Shown here in pieces: positions 8,471 through 18,120 of a stretch of DNA of 64,000 nt; the first letter of the stretch is position 1; every line of letters begins with the position of its first letter. Both the position numbers and the translations under genes were made by a program. The stretch is from assembly GCF_000164865.1 (NCBI RefSeq), contig NC_014618.1, positions 2,852,001-2,916,000 of the forward strand, given 5' to 3'. This DNA comes from [Enterobacter] lignolyticus SCF1 (GTDB taxonomy: Bacteria > Pseudomonadota > Gammaproteobacteria > Enterobacterales > Enterobacteriaceae). The notes under the pieces are model-generated. The model was given only the letters and a program-made list of their open reading frames with translations, was not told the origin of the DNA and searched no databases.

Positions 8471-11400
8471 ATGAAAAGAATGTTAATCAACGCAACTCAG
8501 CAGGAAGAGTTGCGTGTCGCCCTTGTTGATGGGCAGCGTCTGTACGATCTGGACATTGAAAGCCCAGGACATGAACAGAAAAAAGCGAACATCTACAAAG
8601 GCAAAATTACCCGCATTGAACCCAGCCTTGAAGCCGCATTTGTTGACTACGGTGCCGAGCGTCATGGCTTCCTTCCCCTCAAAGAAATCGCCCGCGAATA
8701 CTTCCCCGCTAATTATTCTTCCCATGGTCGCCCGAACATCAAAGATGTGCTGCGCGAAGGTCAGGAAGTGATTGTTCAGATTGATAAAGAAGAACGCGGC
8801 AACAAAGGCGCCGCGCTGACCACCTTTATCAGCCTGGCGGGCAGCTATCTGGTGCTGATGCCGAATAACCCACGCGCTGGCGGTATTTCACGCCGTATCG
8901 AGGGCGACGACCGCACCGAGCTGAAAGAAGCGCTGGCAAGCCTGCAGCTGCCGGACGGCATGGGCCTCATCGTGCGTACCGCAGGCGTCGGCAAATCCGC
9001 CGAAGCGCTGCAGTGGGACCTGAGCTTCCGCCTGAAGCACTGGGAAGCGATTCAGAAAGCCGCAGAAAGCCGCCCGGCGCCGTTCCTGATTCATCAGGAA
9101 AGCAACGTTATCGTGCGCGCCTTCCGTGACTATCTGCGTCAGGATATCGGCGAAATCCTCATCGACAACCCGAAAGTGCTTGAGCTGGCTCGCCAGCACA
9201 TCGCGGCGCTGGGTCGTCCGGATTTCAGCAGCAAAATTAAGCTCTACACTGGTGAAATCCCGCTGTTCAGCCACTATCAGATTGAGTCGCAGATCGAATC
9301 CGCCTTCCAGCGCGAAGTGCGTCTGCCGTCCGGCGGCTCCATCGTTATCGACAGCACCGAAGCGCTGACCGCTATCGATATCAACTCCGCGCGCGCGACC
9401 CGCGGCGGCGACATCGAAGAAACCGCGTTCAACACCAACCTGGAAGCGGCAGACGAAATTGCCCGCCAGCTGCGCCTGCGCGACCTCGGCGGCCTTATCG
9501 TTATCGACTTCATCGATATGACGCCGGTTCGCCACCAGCGTGCGGTGGAAAACCGCCTGCGCGAAGCCGTGCGCCAGGACCGCGCGCGCATTCAGATTAG
9601 CCATATTTCCCGCTTCGGCCTGCTGGAAATGTCGCGTCAGCGTCTGAGCCCGTCGCTGGGCGAGTCCAGCCATCACGTTTGTCCTCGCTGTAGCGGCACC
9701 GGCACGGTTCGTGACAACGAATCCCTGTCGCTCTCTATTCTGCGTCTGATTGAAGAAGAAGCGCTGAAAGAGAACACCAAAGAAGTTCACGCCATTGTAC
9801 CGGTGCCGATCGCCTCTTACCTGCTGAACGAAAAACGTGATGCCGTAAGCGCAATCGAATCCCGCCAGGGCGGCGTTCGCTGCATTATCGTGCCGAACGA
9901 ACAGATGGAAACCCCGCACTACTCCGTACTGCGCGTGCGCAAAGGCGAAGAGACGCAGACGCTGAGCTATCTGCTGCCGAAGCTGCACGAAGAAGAGATG
10001 GCGCTGCCGTCTGATGAAGAGCCTGCCGAGCGCAAACGCCCTGAGCAGCCGGCGCTGGCCACCTTCGTGATGCCGGATACCCCGCCAGCTCCTGACGTTG
10101 AAACCGCCGCTGTTGAAGCGCCGGTGAAAGTAGCCGCGCCGGTCGCCGCAGCCGCGACTGTCGCCGAACCGGGTCTGGTCTCCCGCTTCTTCTCCGCGCT
10201 GAAGCGCATGTTCAGCGACAGCGACGCTGCGCCGGTAGAAGCACAGCCGGAAGAGAAGAAAGAAGAGAAACAGGAACGTCAGCAGGATCGTCGTAAGCCG
10301 CGTCAGAATAACCGTCGCGACCGTAACGACCGTAATGACCGCCGTGACCGCAACGAGCGCGGCGATCGCGATCGTAACGACAGCCGTGCCGAGAATACGG
10401 AAGCGCGCGAAGAAAACCGCCGTAACCGTCGCGAAAAACCGCAGCAGAACGCCGAGCCGCGTGAAGCCCGTCAGCCGCAGAACGTCGTGGAAGACGCCGA
10501 TAAGGCGAAATCCCGCGACGAGCAGCAGCCGCGTCGTGAGCGCAGCCGCCGCCGTAATGACGAAAAACGTCAGAACCAGCAGGAAGTGAAAGCGCTGTCG
10601 CGCGAAGAGCAGCCGGTTCAGGAAGCGGAACAGGAAGAACGTTCTCAGCCGGTAGCCCGTCGCAAGCCGCGCCAGCTGTCACAGAAAGTGCGCATTGCGT
10701 CCGCCGCCGACAGCGTCGAAACCACGGAAGCTGTTGTTGCCGCTGAAGCAGTTGCTGCGCCGCGTACTGAGCTGGCAAAAGTCGATCTGCCCGCGGTTGT
10801 CGAGATGCCGGTTGAGCAGGACGACAACGGCGAAGCGCGTGATACCGCCGGTATGCCGCGTCGCTCACGCCGTTCTCCGCGCCACCTGCGCGTCAGCGGC
10901 CAGCGCCGTCGTCGTTACCGTGACGAGCGTTACCCGACCCAGTCGCCGATGCCGCTGGAGTTCGCCTGCGCATCGCCGGAAATGGCGTCAGGTAAAGTGT
11001 GGGTAAGCTACCCGGTTGCCCGTACTCAGGAGCAGGTTGCCGAAGAGTTCCACGAGCAGGAAGACGTTCAGCACGTTGAGACCGTCGCGCCTGTTGCCGC
11101 TGATATCGCCGCCGCAGAACCGATCGTCGAAGCGCCAGCTGACGTAATTGAAGCGCAGGTTGTCGAAACCGCGCGAGTGGTGGAAGAAGCGGCGCCGGTC
11201 GTTGAACACGCGCAGGCTGTAGTGGCAGAGGAAGCCGTCGTTGCCGTCGAGGCGACAGCGGCTGAAGACGCCGCGCCAGCGCCTGTCGAAGCGCACGTTG
11301 AACCTGTTGTCGCAGCGCCTGTCGTTGTCGAAACCGCAGAAGAAGCCCCGGCTGTCGCACCGCAACCGGCGGAGGCTGTGGTTGAAGCCGCACCGGAAGT

Positions 11401-11626
11401 GAGCGTTGCAGCCACACCGGTTGCCCAGCCAGCGGTAACTCTGCCGCATCCGCACGCAACGGCCCCGATGACCCGCGCGCCGGCGCCGGAGTATGTCCCG
11501 GAAGCTCCGCGTCACAGCGATTGGGTACGTCCTGCCTTCGCGTTCGACGGTAAAGGCGCAGCCGGCGGCCATAGCGCCAGCAACCGCGCTGCCGCAGAGC
11601 CTGCTCGCCCCCAACCGGTTGAGTAA
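8471..11626 (+). CDS. rne: Ribonuclease E
   Basis: Essential endonuclease and scaffold of the RNA degradosome at the inner membrane. It has 1051 residues (E. coli 1061). The N-terminal catalytic half holds an S1 domain (about 35-120), the DNase I-like active site (Asp residues in SSTEALTAIDIN-type and GGLIVIDFIDM segments) and the zinc link CPRCSGTGT. A membrane-targeting amphipathic segment (GLVSRFFSALKRMF, about 570-583) follows. The C-terminal half is disordered: an Arg-rich RNA-binding tract, then an Ala/Val/Glu-rich stretch, and a conserved PNPase-binding tail ending PARPQPVE. Levels are set by the long leader. Confidence 0.98.
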   Translation: MKRMLINATQQEELRVALVDGQRLYDLDIESPGHEQKKANIYKGKITRIEPSLEAAFVDYGAERHGFLPLKEIAREYFPANYSSHGRPNIKDVLREGQEVIVQIDKEERGNKGAALTTFISLAGSYLVLMPNNPRAGGISRRIEGDDRTELKEALASLQLPDGMGLIVRTAGVGKSAEALQWDLSFRLKHWEAIQKAAESRPAPFLIHQESNVIVRAFRDYLRQDIGEILIDNPKVLELARQHIAALGRPDFSSKIKLYTGEIPLFSHYQIESQIESAFQREVRLPSGGSIVIDSTEALTAIDINSARATRGGDIEETAFNTNLEAADEIARQLRLRDLGGLIVIDFIDMTPVRHQRAVENRLREAVRQDRARIQISHISRFGLLEMSRQRLSPSLGESSHHVCPRCSGTGTVRDNESLSLSILRLIEEEALKENTKEVHAIVPVPIASYLLNEKRDAVSAIESRQGGVRCIIVPNEQMETPHYSVLRVRKGEETQTLSYLLPKLHEEEMALPSDEEPAERKRPEQPALATFVMPDTPPAPDVETAAVEAPVKVAAPVAAAATVAEPGLVSRFFSALKRMFSDSDAAPVEAQPEEKKEEKQERQQDRRKPRQNNRRDRNDRNDRRDRNERGDRDRNDSRAENTEAREENRRNRREKPQQNAEPREARQPQNVVEDADKAKSRDEQQPRRERSRRRNDEKRQNQQEVKALSREEQPVQEAEQEERSQPVARRKPRQLSQKVRIASAADSVETTEAVVAAEAVAAPRTELAKVDLPAVVEMPVEQDDNGEARDTAGMPRRSRRSPRHLRVSGQRRRRYRDERYPTQSPMPLEFACASPEMASGKVWVSYPVARTQEQVAEEFHEQEDVQHVETVAPVAADIAAAEPIVEAPADVIEAQVVETARVVEEAAPVVEHAQAVVAEEAVVAVEATAAEDAAPAPVEAHVEPVVAAPVVVETAEEAPAVAPQPAEAVVEAAPEVSVAATPVAQPAVTLPHPHATAPMTRAPAPEYVPEAPRHSDWVRPAFAFDGKGAAGGHSASNRAAAEPARPQPVE

Positions 11627-11642
11627 GCCCGCGTAAAACGAC

Positions 11643-11672
11643 AAACCGCCTTCAGATGAAGGCGGTTTTTTT
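11643..11672 (+). terminator. rne terminator
   Basis: ACCGCCTTC-AGAT-GAAGGCGGT followed by a run of T, 19 nt after the rne stop. Confidence 0.9.
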
Positions 11673-11724
11673 ATACCTGTTTCCCTCTCCTTTTCATCCG
11701 CATCGTACAGCGACAAAACGCAGA

Positions 11725-11763
11725 TAAAAAAATGCCCGCTCGGGGGTGTTCCAGAGCGGGCAT
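11725..11763 (-). terminator. flgKL terminator
   Basis: On the minus strand ATGCCCGCTC ... GAGCGGGCAT is followed by TTTTTT, about 45 nt beyond the flgL stop. It closes the flgKL transcript and any read-through from flgB-J. Confidence 0.88.
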
Positions 11764-11808
11764 ACCGAACGCACCCAGTTTCATGATGCGTTCTGAAAAG
11801 GGACTTTC

Positions 11809-12759
11809 TTATTTATTCAACTGGAACAACGACATTCCTTGCATATCGCTGAATGTCTTATAAGACGCCTGCAGCGCTGCCTGCTGCATCGTGTAGTTAG
11901 AGATAGTCGCGTTCCAGTCTACATCAACGAGATCGCTCATCTGCTGCGTCTGGCTAAGCTTGCGATCGTCACCAAGCGCATCCAGCTTATCCAGCTCATT
12001 CAGCTGCGTACCCACTTCCGCACGCACGGAGAGCACGTTGTTCAGCGAGTTACGCAGACCGCGGTTCGTTTTATCAATTGCGGCTGCAGCCGCCGCCTTT
12101 GCGGTATCATCATTCGCTACCGGTGTCTTCAGCGCCGCAATGGCGCTATCCAGCATCGAGAAAACGTTAGTTTCCGACGCCGAGCCGTCCGGCTCCTTAA
12201 CGGCATTACTGGTAATGGCATCAAAGATTTTATCACCGGTGTGACCGATAACCATCGTGCGGGAGCTGTCTACCTGCTGCTCAACGTTGGTCGTGCCGCC
12301 AGTGTAGTTCCCATTGGCATCAAACGGCGCGCTATCCGTTTTATAACCGGCAAACATATAGCGGCCGTTACCGTCCTGGCTATTTGCCAGGTTCAGCAGC
12401 TGATCGCGGATACCTTGTAAATCCGTCGCCAGAGAGGCTCGGTCATCATCGCTCAGGGTGCCGTCGCCCGCATAAACGATTTTCTCCTGTGCTGACTGAA
12501 TGGCCGTAGTCACCTGCGTCAGCACATTCTCCTCCTGGGAGACTCGCTGGGTGGCAAAACTACGGGCAGAAGCAAACTGCGCGTTTTGCGCCTGCGCCTG
12601 CGACAGTACCACCGCCTGGGAGGCGGCAATCGGGTCGTCGGACGGGCGGTTCACGCGTTTGCCCGTAGACATCTGCTCACCGTACTGCAGCCACGTAGAC
12701 TGGGAGTTAGTGATCCCATTCATGTTCTGCTGATACATCATCAATGTGCTAACACGCAT
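11809..12759 (-). CDS. flgL: Flagellar hook-filament junction protein FlgL (HAP3)
   Basis: Forms the last ring of the hook-filament junction, below the flagellin filament. It has 316 residues (E. coli 317), start MRVSTLMMYQQNMNGITNS. It shows the flagellin-like N-terminal coiled coil (GKRVNRPSDDPIAASQA) and the C-terminal helix (YTMQQAALQASYKTFSDMQ) that pack in the D0 core. It has no cleaved signal, being exported by the flagellar type III system. It lies 13 nt after flgK and is likely expressed from the sigma-28 promoter ahead of flgK. Confidence 0.97.
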   Translation of the reverse strand: MRVSTLMMYQQNMNGITNSQSTWLQYGEQMSTGKRVNRPSDDPIAASQAVVLSQAQAQNAQFASARSFATQRVSQEENVLTQVTTAIQSAQEKIVYAGDGTLSDDDRASLATDLQGIRDQLLNLANSQDGNGRYMFAGYKTDSAPFDANGNYTGGTTNVEQQVDSSRTMVIGHTGDKIFDAITSNAVKEPDGSASETNVFSMLDSAIAALKTPVANDDTAKAAAAAAIDKTNRGLRNSLNNVLSVRAEVGTQLNELDKLDALGDDRKLSQTQQMSDLVDVDWNATISNYTMQQAALQASYKTFSDMQGMSLFQLNK

Positions 12760-12772
12760 CGTTCAGATCTCC

Positions 12773-14416
12773 TTAGCGAATATTCAGCAGAGCATCAAAG
12801 AGCGTGCTGGCCGTTTGTAAAACCTGGGCGTTTGCCAGGTAATATTGCTGAAACAGCTGCAGGTTGCCGTACTCTTCGTCAAGGTTGACGCCGGAGATAG
12901 ACTGCTGCTGCTTGGTAAGCTGCGTCACCACGTTCCCCTGCGTCGTACTGCTGACCTTCAGGGTTGAGGTTTTATTACCGACATCGCTCACCAGCGACGC
13001 GTAGGCATCGTTGACCGTTTTATTTCCACCCACCAGCTTGCTGTTTTGCAGATCGAGCAGCGCCTGGCCGTTACGGTTATCGCTTTCACCGCTTTTACCA
13101 TCATTGATTCCCATCGCTATCTGCGTTTCGTCAGTAATGGCGACATCCATATTGACTATCGTATTCGCGACCGGTTTCACCGTGAAGCTGTCATTCTTAT
13201 TCGCAGTACCGGAGACGCTGACGTTTAAGCCGTCAAAACTCAGACTGCCGTCAGCCTCTACGGTCGGCGTCACTTTCGTATTGTCCGCCAGACGCGTTAC
13301 CTGCCAGTTGCTGCCATCCCAGCTCACGTTGTAGTCAGTCGCCTGGACTTTGGAGCTATCCGTAACGGTGGCCCCAAGGTTAGCTGTCCCGGTATTTTTG
13401 GTATTTTTTAATACCGACGGGCTACCAATATCGAAGAATTTGCTGCCCGGATCGCCGTTGGCATCCACGCCTTTCGCGTGCTGCTGGTTAAAAGCGTCGG
13501 CAAACGCCAGCGCCATCTGGTTCAGGCTATTGCGCGTCTGGTCCAAATCCTGCGAGCGAAACGTCAGCAGGCCGCCAAGCGAACCTGTAGTCAGCAGCTT
13601 TTCCGGGATCTCGACATTGCCAGCCACGTTATCAACGTAGGCCACGGTGGTACGGGAAGGGTCCGCGCTGCTCGGTACCGCCGCAAGCTGGTGCGCCGTA
13701 CTCCCCTGCACCAGCGAGTAGCCATTAGCCATGGTGATGTTGTAGGTGCCGCCGTCCTGAACGTTGACCTCGACGCCGACGATCTGGTTAAGCTGGCTCA
13801 CCAGCTGGTCGCGCTGATCCAGCAGGTCATTCGGCGAGGCGCCTGCGCCTACACCGGTTAATTTTGAAATCTTATCGTTAAGGCTCGCAATCTGCTTCGC
13901 ATAGTTGTTGATCTGATCAACGCTCGACGCCACCGCGCTATTCACCTGCTTGTCCTGATCGCGCAGGTACTGATCGGTCACCTTAAACTGGTTAACAAGG
14001 CCATCCGCCTTGCCGAGTACCGACTGGCGCGCCGCCGGGTCTTCGGCGTTGCTGACCAGGGTCTGCAGGCTGCTGAAAAAATCCTGTAACGTCGCCGACA
14101 GCGAGTTGGTTGTATCAGACAGCACATCATCAATCTTGGACATCTGCTGGTAGCGCGTCGTCAACCCGCTGCTCTGGTTTTGCGCCGCGCGCAGCTGGTT
14201 GGTGATAAACGCGTTGTATTCGCGCTGAACGCCGGTAACGGTAACGCCGTTGCCAACCCAGCCGCCCGGGCCCAGCGTGCTGTTTGATTGGGCGAGCACC
14301 GTCGTCTGACGGGTATAGCCGCTGACGTTATAACTGGCAATGTTGTTACTCACGGTATTCAGCGCCGCCTGCGCTGCGCCTAACCCGCTCATTGCGCTAT
14401 TGATCAAACTGGACAT
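12773..14416 (-). CDS. flgK: Flagellar hook-associated protein FlgK (HAP1)
   Basis: First of the two junction proteins between hook and filament; exported by the flagellar type III apparatus with FlgN as chaperone. It has 547 residues, the E. coli length. The rod/hook N-terminal motif (INSAMSGLGAAQAALNTVSN, ending in SYNVSGYTRQ) and the C-terminal helix (YGNLQLFQQYYLANAQVLQ) are clear, with a variable centre. A sigma-28 site lies 42 nt upstream. Confidence 0.98.
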   Translation of the reverse strand: MSSLINSAMSGLGAAQAALNTVSNNIASYNVSGYTRQTTVLAQSNSTLGPGGWVGNGVTVTGVQREYNAFITNQLRAAQNQSSGLTTRYQQMSKIDDVLSDTTNSLSATLQDFFSSLQTLVSNAEDPAARQSVLGKADGLVNQFKVTDQYLRDQDKQVNSAVASSVDQINNYAKQIASLNDKISKLTGVGAGASPNDLLDQRDQLVSQLNQIVGVEVNVQDGGTYNITMANGYSLVQGSTAHQLAAVPSSADPSRTTVAYVDNVAGNVEIPEKLLTTGSLGGLLTFRSQDLDQTRNSLNQMALAFADAFNQQHAKGVDANGDPGSKFFDIGSPSVLKNTKNTGTANLGATVTDSSKVQATDYNVSWDGSNWQVTRLADNTKVTPTVEADGSLSFDGLNVSVSGTANKNDSFTVKPVANTIVNMDVAITDETQIAMGINDGKSGESDNRNGQALLDLQNSKLVGGNKTVNDAYASLVSDVGNKTSTLKVSSTTQGNVVTQLTKQQQSISGVNLDEEYGNLQLFQQYYLANAQVLQTASTLFDALLNIR

Positions 14417-14457
14417 GGATGTTCCTTTATTCTTCGAGACGTGGGTCCTGCAATCAG

Positions 14458-14484
14458 TTATCGGTCACGGCCGGGTAAACTTGA
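14458..14484 (-). promoter_or_regulatory. Sigma-28 (FliA) class 3 promoter of flgKL
   Basis: Minus strand TCAA, 15-nt spacer, ACCGATAA, matching TAAA-N15-GCCGATAA in all but two places. It lies just after the flgJ start of the gap and ahead of flgK, as in E. coli, and gives flgKL late expression. Confidence 0.75.
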
Positions 14485-14490
14485 GACCTG

Positions 14491-15441
14491 TCAGAACAGA
14501 TTTTCAAGATCGTTGCTGTAGGTCTTGCTTACCTTTTCCCCCATGGATTTCAGCTGCTGAATCATGCTGGTAAGCTTGCGGGCATAGTTCGGGTCGGTCG
14601 CGTAGCCGGCGTTTTGCAACGCCTGTGCGCCCTGCTCCGCCGTCGCCGCCGCGGTAACCGCCGCATAGCGCGGGTTGCGGGTTAGCAGGCCGACATAGTC
14701 GGACAACGCTTCGAGGTATGAGCTATAGACGCGGAAGCGGGCCTTCACCTTCTTCGCTTCGCCGTTTTCGTATTCGGTGGTGGTGATTTCCGCCACCTTA
14801 CCTTTCCAGTCCGCAGAGGCCTTAACGCCGAACAGGTTAAAGCTCGGCTCGCCGTTTTCCCGGCGAATTTGTCGTTGCCCCCACCCGGACTCCAGCGCCG
14901 CCTGGGCCAGAATCAGGTGATGGGGAATACCGCTTTGTTCGCTGGCGAGCTTTGCAGGCAGCGACAGCTGCGCCAGGAAGTCTTTGCTGTCGCCAGAGAC
15001 ATCCGCATCGGATGCCGCTGGCGCTTTCGGCATCGCCTTGCGAATCATTTGGGTCAGCGCGGCGTTCTGATAGCTGGTGACGGTTTCCAGGTCGAACTTC
15101 AGCGGTACCTGGCCGGCTTGTTCAGATGGCTGCCCTTGCGCTGCCGCCATCTGTTTTACCATCATGTCCGCGAGGCCAAGCCCTTTGCCTGCCGTCATCT
15201 GCTGAGCAATCTGCTGATCGTACATACTGGTGAACAGGCGCGTCTGGTCGCTGCTGAACGCGCCGTCCTTCGGCAGCGCGTCACGCATGCTTTTGAGCAT
15301 CATCTGTACAAACATGCCCTCGACCTGGCGAGCCACAGGCCGGATATTGGCCTGCGGATCTTGCCCCGCTTTCATCTTCAGTTCGTTAAGCGACTGGGCA
15401 TCCCAGGCCGCGCTGCTCAGCAGCTTGCTATCACCCAGCAT
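14491..15441 (-). CDS. flgJ: Rod-cap protein and peptidoglycan hydrolase FlgJ
   Basis: The N-terminal half caps the growing rod; the C-terminal half is a glucosaminidase that opens the cell wall for rod passage. It has 316 residues (E. coli 313). Rod-binding region ANIRPVARQVEGMFVQMMLKS is at about 30-50. The GH73 domain runs from about 150 (SGIPHHLILAQAALESGWGQ), with the catalytic Glu in ALESGWG. The start codon abuts the flgI stop. Confidence 0.97.
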   Translation of the reverse strand: MLGDSKLLSSAAWDAQSLNELKMKAGQDPQANIRPVARQVEGMFVQMMLKSMRDALPKDGAFSSDQTRLFTSMYDQQIAQQMTAGKGLGLADMMVKQMAAAQGQPSEQAGQVPLKFDLETVTSYQNAALTQMIRKAMPKAPAASDADVSGDSKDFLAQLSLPAKLASEQSGIPHHLILAQAALESGWGQRQIRRENGEPSFNLFGVKASADWKGKVAEITTTEYENGEAKKVKARFRVYSSYLEALSDYVGLLTRNPRYAAVTAAATAEQGAQALQNAGYATDPNYARKLTSMIQQLKSMGEKVSKTYSNDLENLF

Positions 15442-16539
15442 TTAGATGATTTCCAGTTTGGCGCGCAGGCATCCCGCGCTCTGCATGGACTGCAGAATCG
15501 ACATCAGATCCATCGGCGTAGCGCCCAGCGTATTGAGCGCCCGCACCACGTTGTTCAGGTTGGCGCTGGAGCGAATACTCTGCAAAGATCCCCCGCTCTG
15601 ACGCAGGTCGATCTGCGTTTGCGGCGTCACCACCGTTGAGCCGCCCGCGAACGGAGTATTCGGCTGGCTGACCTGCGCCTGGCGGTTCACCGTCACCGAC
15701 AGGTTGCCCTGCGCCACGGCGCAGCTGTCCAGCGTAACCTCGCGGTTCATCACCACCGAACCGGTACGCGAGTTGATAATTACCTTCGCATCCTGCGGCG
15801 TGACGTTCACTTCCAGGTTCTGGATATCGGCCAGCAGACGCACCTGCCCGCTGTTGCCTGACGGCGTGCGGATCTGCACGGTGCGGGCGTCCAGCGCGGT
15901 CGCGTTACCATAGCTGCTGCGGCGGTTGATGGTGTCGGCAATCTGCTGCGCCATGCCGAAGTCATCGTCATTAAGCTGCAAATTGATGGTGTTTGCCGCG
16001 CCAAACTGGCTCGGCAGCTCACGCTCGATAGTGGCGCCATTGGTGATACGCCCGCCGTTAAGCTGGTTCACCTGCACGCTGCTGCCGCCTGCGGCCGCCC
16101 CGGCACCGCCGACTAAAATGTTGCCTTGCGCCAGCGCATAGACCTGGCTGTCCACCCCTTTCAGCGGGGTCATCAGCAGCGTACCGCCGCGCAGGCTTTT
16201 GGCGTTACCCATCGAGGAGACCACCACGTCAATGGCCTGCCCCTGGCGCCCAAACGCTGGCAGCTGCGCCGTAACCATCACCGCCGCCACGTTTTTCAGC
16301 TGCATGTTGGTGCCCGCGGGGACCGTGATCCCCAGCTGCGACAGCATGTTGTTTAAACTCTGCGTCGTAAATGGCGTCTGGGTGGTCTGGTCACCGGTAC
16401 CATCCAGACCTACGACCAGACCATAGCCAATCAGCGAGTTTTCCCGCACGCCCTGCACAGTGGTGAGGTCGCGAATACGCTCCGCCTGGGCGAAACCCGC
16501 AACCAGAACCAGAGCAATGCCAACCAGGGTTTTAAACAT
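15442..16539 (-). CDS. flgI: Flagellar P-ring protein FlgI
   Basis: Builds the periplasmic P ring that, with the L ring, serves as bushing for the rod. It has 365 residues, the family length, with a Sec signal peptide cleaved after ...VAGFAQA (about residue 19) and then ERIRDLTTVQGVRENSLIGYGLVVGLDGTGD. The C-terminal LMSILQSMQSAGCLRAKLEII keeps the late Cys of the family. It lies between flgH (11-nt gap) and flgJ (directly abutting). Confidence 0.98.
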   Translation of the reverse strand: MFKTLVGIALVLVAGFAQAERIRDLTTVQGVRENSLIGYGLVVGLDGTGDQTTQTPFTTQSLNNMLSQLGITVPAGTNMQLKNVAAVMVTAQLPAFGRQGQAIDVVVSSMGNAKSLRGGTLLMTPLKGVDSQVYALAQGNILVGGAGAAAGGSSVQVNQLNGGRITNGATIERELPSQFGAANTINLQLNDDDFGMAQQIADTINRRSSYGNATALDARTVQIRTPSGNSGQVRLLADIQNLEVNVTPQDAKVIINSRTGSVVMNREVTLDSCAVAQGNLSVTVNRQAQVSQPNTPFAGGSTVVTPQTQIDLRQSGGSLQSIRSSANLNNVVRALNTLGATPMDLMSILQSMQSAGCLRAKLEII

Positions 16540-16550
16540 ATCTCACCTCG

Positions 16551-17249
16551 TTACATTGGCGATAAGTTAAGGAAGAAACGCTGCAACCAACCCATATTTT
16601 GCGCTTCGTTAATGTAGCCGTTACCCACGTACTCGATACGGGCGTCAGCCACCTGCGTCGACGGTACGGTATTGCTGCCGCTGATGGTGCGGGGGTTAAC
16701 AACGCCAGAGAAACGGATAAATTCCGTTCCCTGGTTTATCGCTATCTGTTTTTCACCGACAACGTGCAGGTTGCCGTTCACCAGCACCTGATCGACGGTG
16801 ACCGTCAGCGTACCGCTGAAGGTGTTGCTGGCATTGGCGCCGCCTTTACCGTTAAAGGTGTTGCCGCCAGAGGCGTCCACATCGGCGCGCGCATTGCCAA
16901 ACAGGCCTTCGAGATAGCGCGGCACGGTGCTGAAGCCAAAATTCGTTTTGCCATCGCGGCTGGCATTCGCCGACGAGCTCTTGGACGCGCTGACGTTTTC
17001 CTGCAGTACAATGGTCAGCGTATCGCCGATATTGCGTGGACGCCGGTCTTCAAACAGCGGCTGGTAGCCGTAGTTGATAGGCTGGGCGGTCTGGTAAATG
17101 GAGCCGTTGGCCGTCGGCATCGGGCCGGGAATGGGCTGAGCGGTTGTCGCCCCTTCCACCAGCGGCTTAGAGGGAATCCAGGCGCACCCGGCCTGAGTTA
17201 ACGCCAGTGCGACAATAAACGGATATCGAAACGCTGCGGATTTTTGCAT
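16551..17249 (-). CDS. flgH: Flagellar L-ring lipoprotein FlgH
   Basis: Outer-membrane lipoprotein that forms the L ring. The start at 17249 (MQKSAAFRYPF) gives 232 residues as in E. coli; ATGs 9 and 21 nt upstream are in frame and cannot be ruled out. The signal peptide ends with a lipobox LTQAGC. NIGDTLTIVLQENVSASKSS and GNGYINEAQNMGWLQRFFLN are conserved. It is in the middle of the flgB-J operon. Confidence 0.96.
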   Translation of the reverse strand: MQKSAAFRYPFIVALALTQAGCAWIPSKPLVEGATTAQPIPGPMPTANGSIYQTAQPINYGYQPLFEDRRPRNIGDTLTIVLQENVSASKSSSANASRDGKTNFGFSTVPRYLEGLFGNARADVDASGGNTFNGKGGANASNTFSGTLTVTVDQVLVNGNLHVVGEKQIAINQGTEFIRFSGVVNPRTISGSNTVPSTQVADARIEYVGNGYINEAQNMGWLQRFFLNLSPM

Positions 17250-17324
17250 TGCTTTCATCTTCTGAATCAAAGAGCCGGTGCAGGCTCTCCTGCACCGGTT
17301 ACGCCATAAGGCCTGACGAACCCG

Positions 17325-18107
17325 TTACAGCTGCGTCAGTTTTTGCAGCATCTGGTCAGTCGTGGTGACCGCCTTACTGTTGATTTCATACGCACGCTGC
17401 ACCTGGATCATGTTGACCAGCTCCTCAGCAACGTTAACGTTGGAGGTCTCAACGTAGCCCTGGTAGAGCAGCCCGGCGCCGTTCAGACCCGGCGTGGTGT
17501 CGTTCGGCGCGCCGGAGGCCTGAGTTTCGGTGTAGAGGTTCTCGCCAATGCTTTCCAGACCGGCATCGTTCATGAAGGTGGTCAGGTTTAACTGTCCGAC
17601 CTGTACCGGGTTGGTTTGCCCCTGCTGGGTCACGCTGACCACGCCGTCGCGACCGATGGTGATGCTCAGGGTATTTGCCGGGATAGTGATCGCCGGCTGT
17701 ACCTGATAGCCCCCCGCTGTCACCAGCTGGCCGTTCTGGTCCACCTGGAAGGAACCGTCGCGGGTATACGCTGAGGTGCCGTCCGGCAGCAGGATCTGGA
17801 AGAAGCCCTGCCCCTTGATGGCGACATCTTTACTGTTGTTGGTCTGCGACAGGTTGCCCTGGGAGTGCAGACGCTCGGTGGCCACCGGACGCACGCCGGT
17901 ACCGATTTGCAGACCGGACGGTAGCGTCGTCTGCTCAGAGGACTGCGCGCCAGGCTGACGCACGGTCTGATACAGCAGGTCTTCAAATACCGCTCTCTGG
18001 CGCTTAAAACCGTTAGTACTGACGTTCGCCAGGTTGTTGGCGATAACGTCCATATTGGTTTGCTGCGCGTCCAGACCGGTTTTGGCGATCCATAATGAAC
18101 TGATCAT
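17325..18107 (-). CDS. flgG: Distal rod protein FlgG
   Basis: Main component of the distal rod that passes through the P and L rings. It has 260 residues, the family length. The N-terminal rod motif reads ISSLWIAKTGLDAQQTNMDV then NNLANVSTNGFKRQRAVFEDL, and the C-terminal VNMIQVQRAYEINSKAVTTT helix pairs with it. Exported through the flagellar type III system. It lies 13 nt after flgF. Confidence 0.98.
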   Translation of the reverse strand: MISSLWIAKTGLDAQQTNMDVIANNLANVSTNGFKRQRAVFEDLLYQTVRQPGAQSSEQTTLPSGLQIGTGVRPVATERLHSQGNLSQTNNSKDVAIKGQGFFQILLPDGTSAYTRDGSFQVDQNGQLVTAGGYQVQPAITIPANTLSITIGRDGVVSVTQQGQTNPVQVGQLNLTTFMNDAGLESIGENLYTETQASGAPNDTTPGLNGAGLLYQGYVETSNVNVAEELVNMIQVQRAYEINSKAVTTTDQMLQKLTQL

Positions 18108-18120
18108 AGTTTTCCCGTTA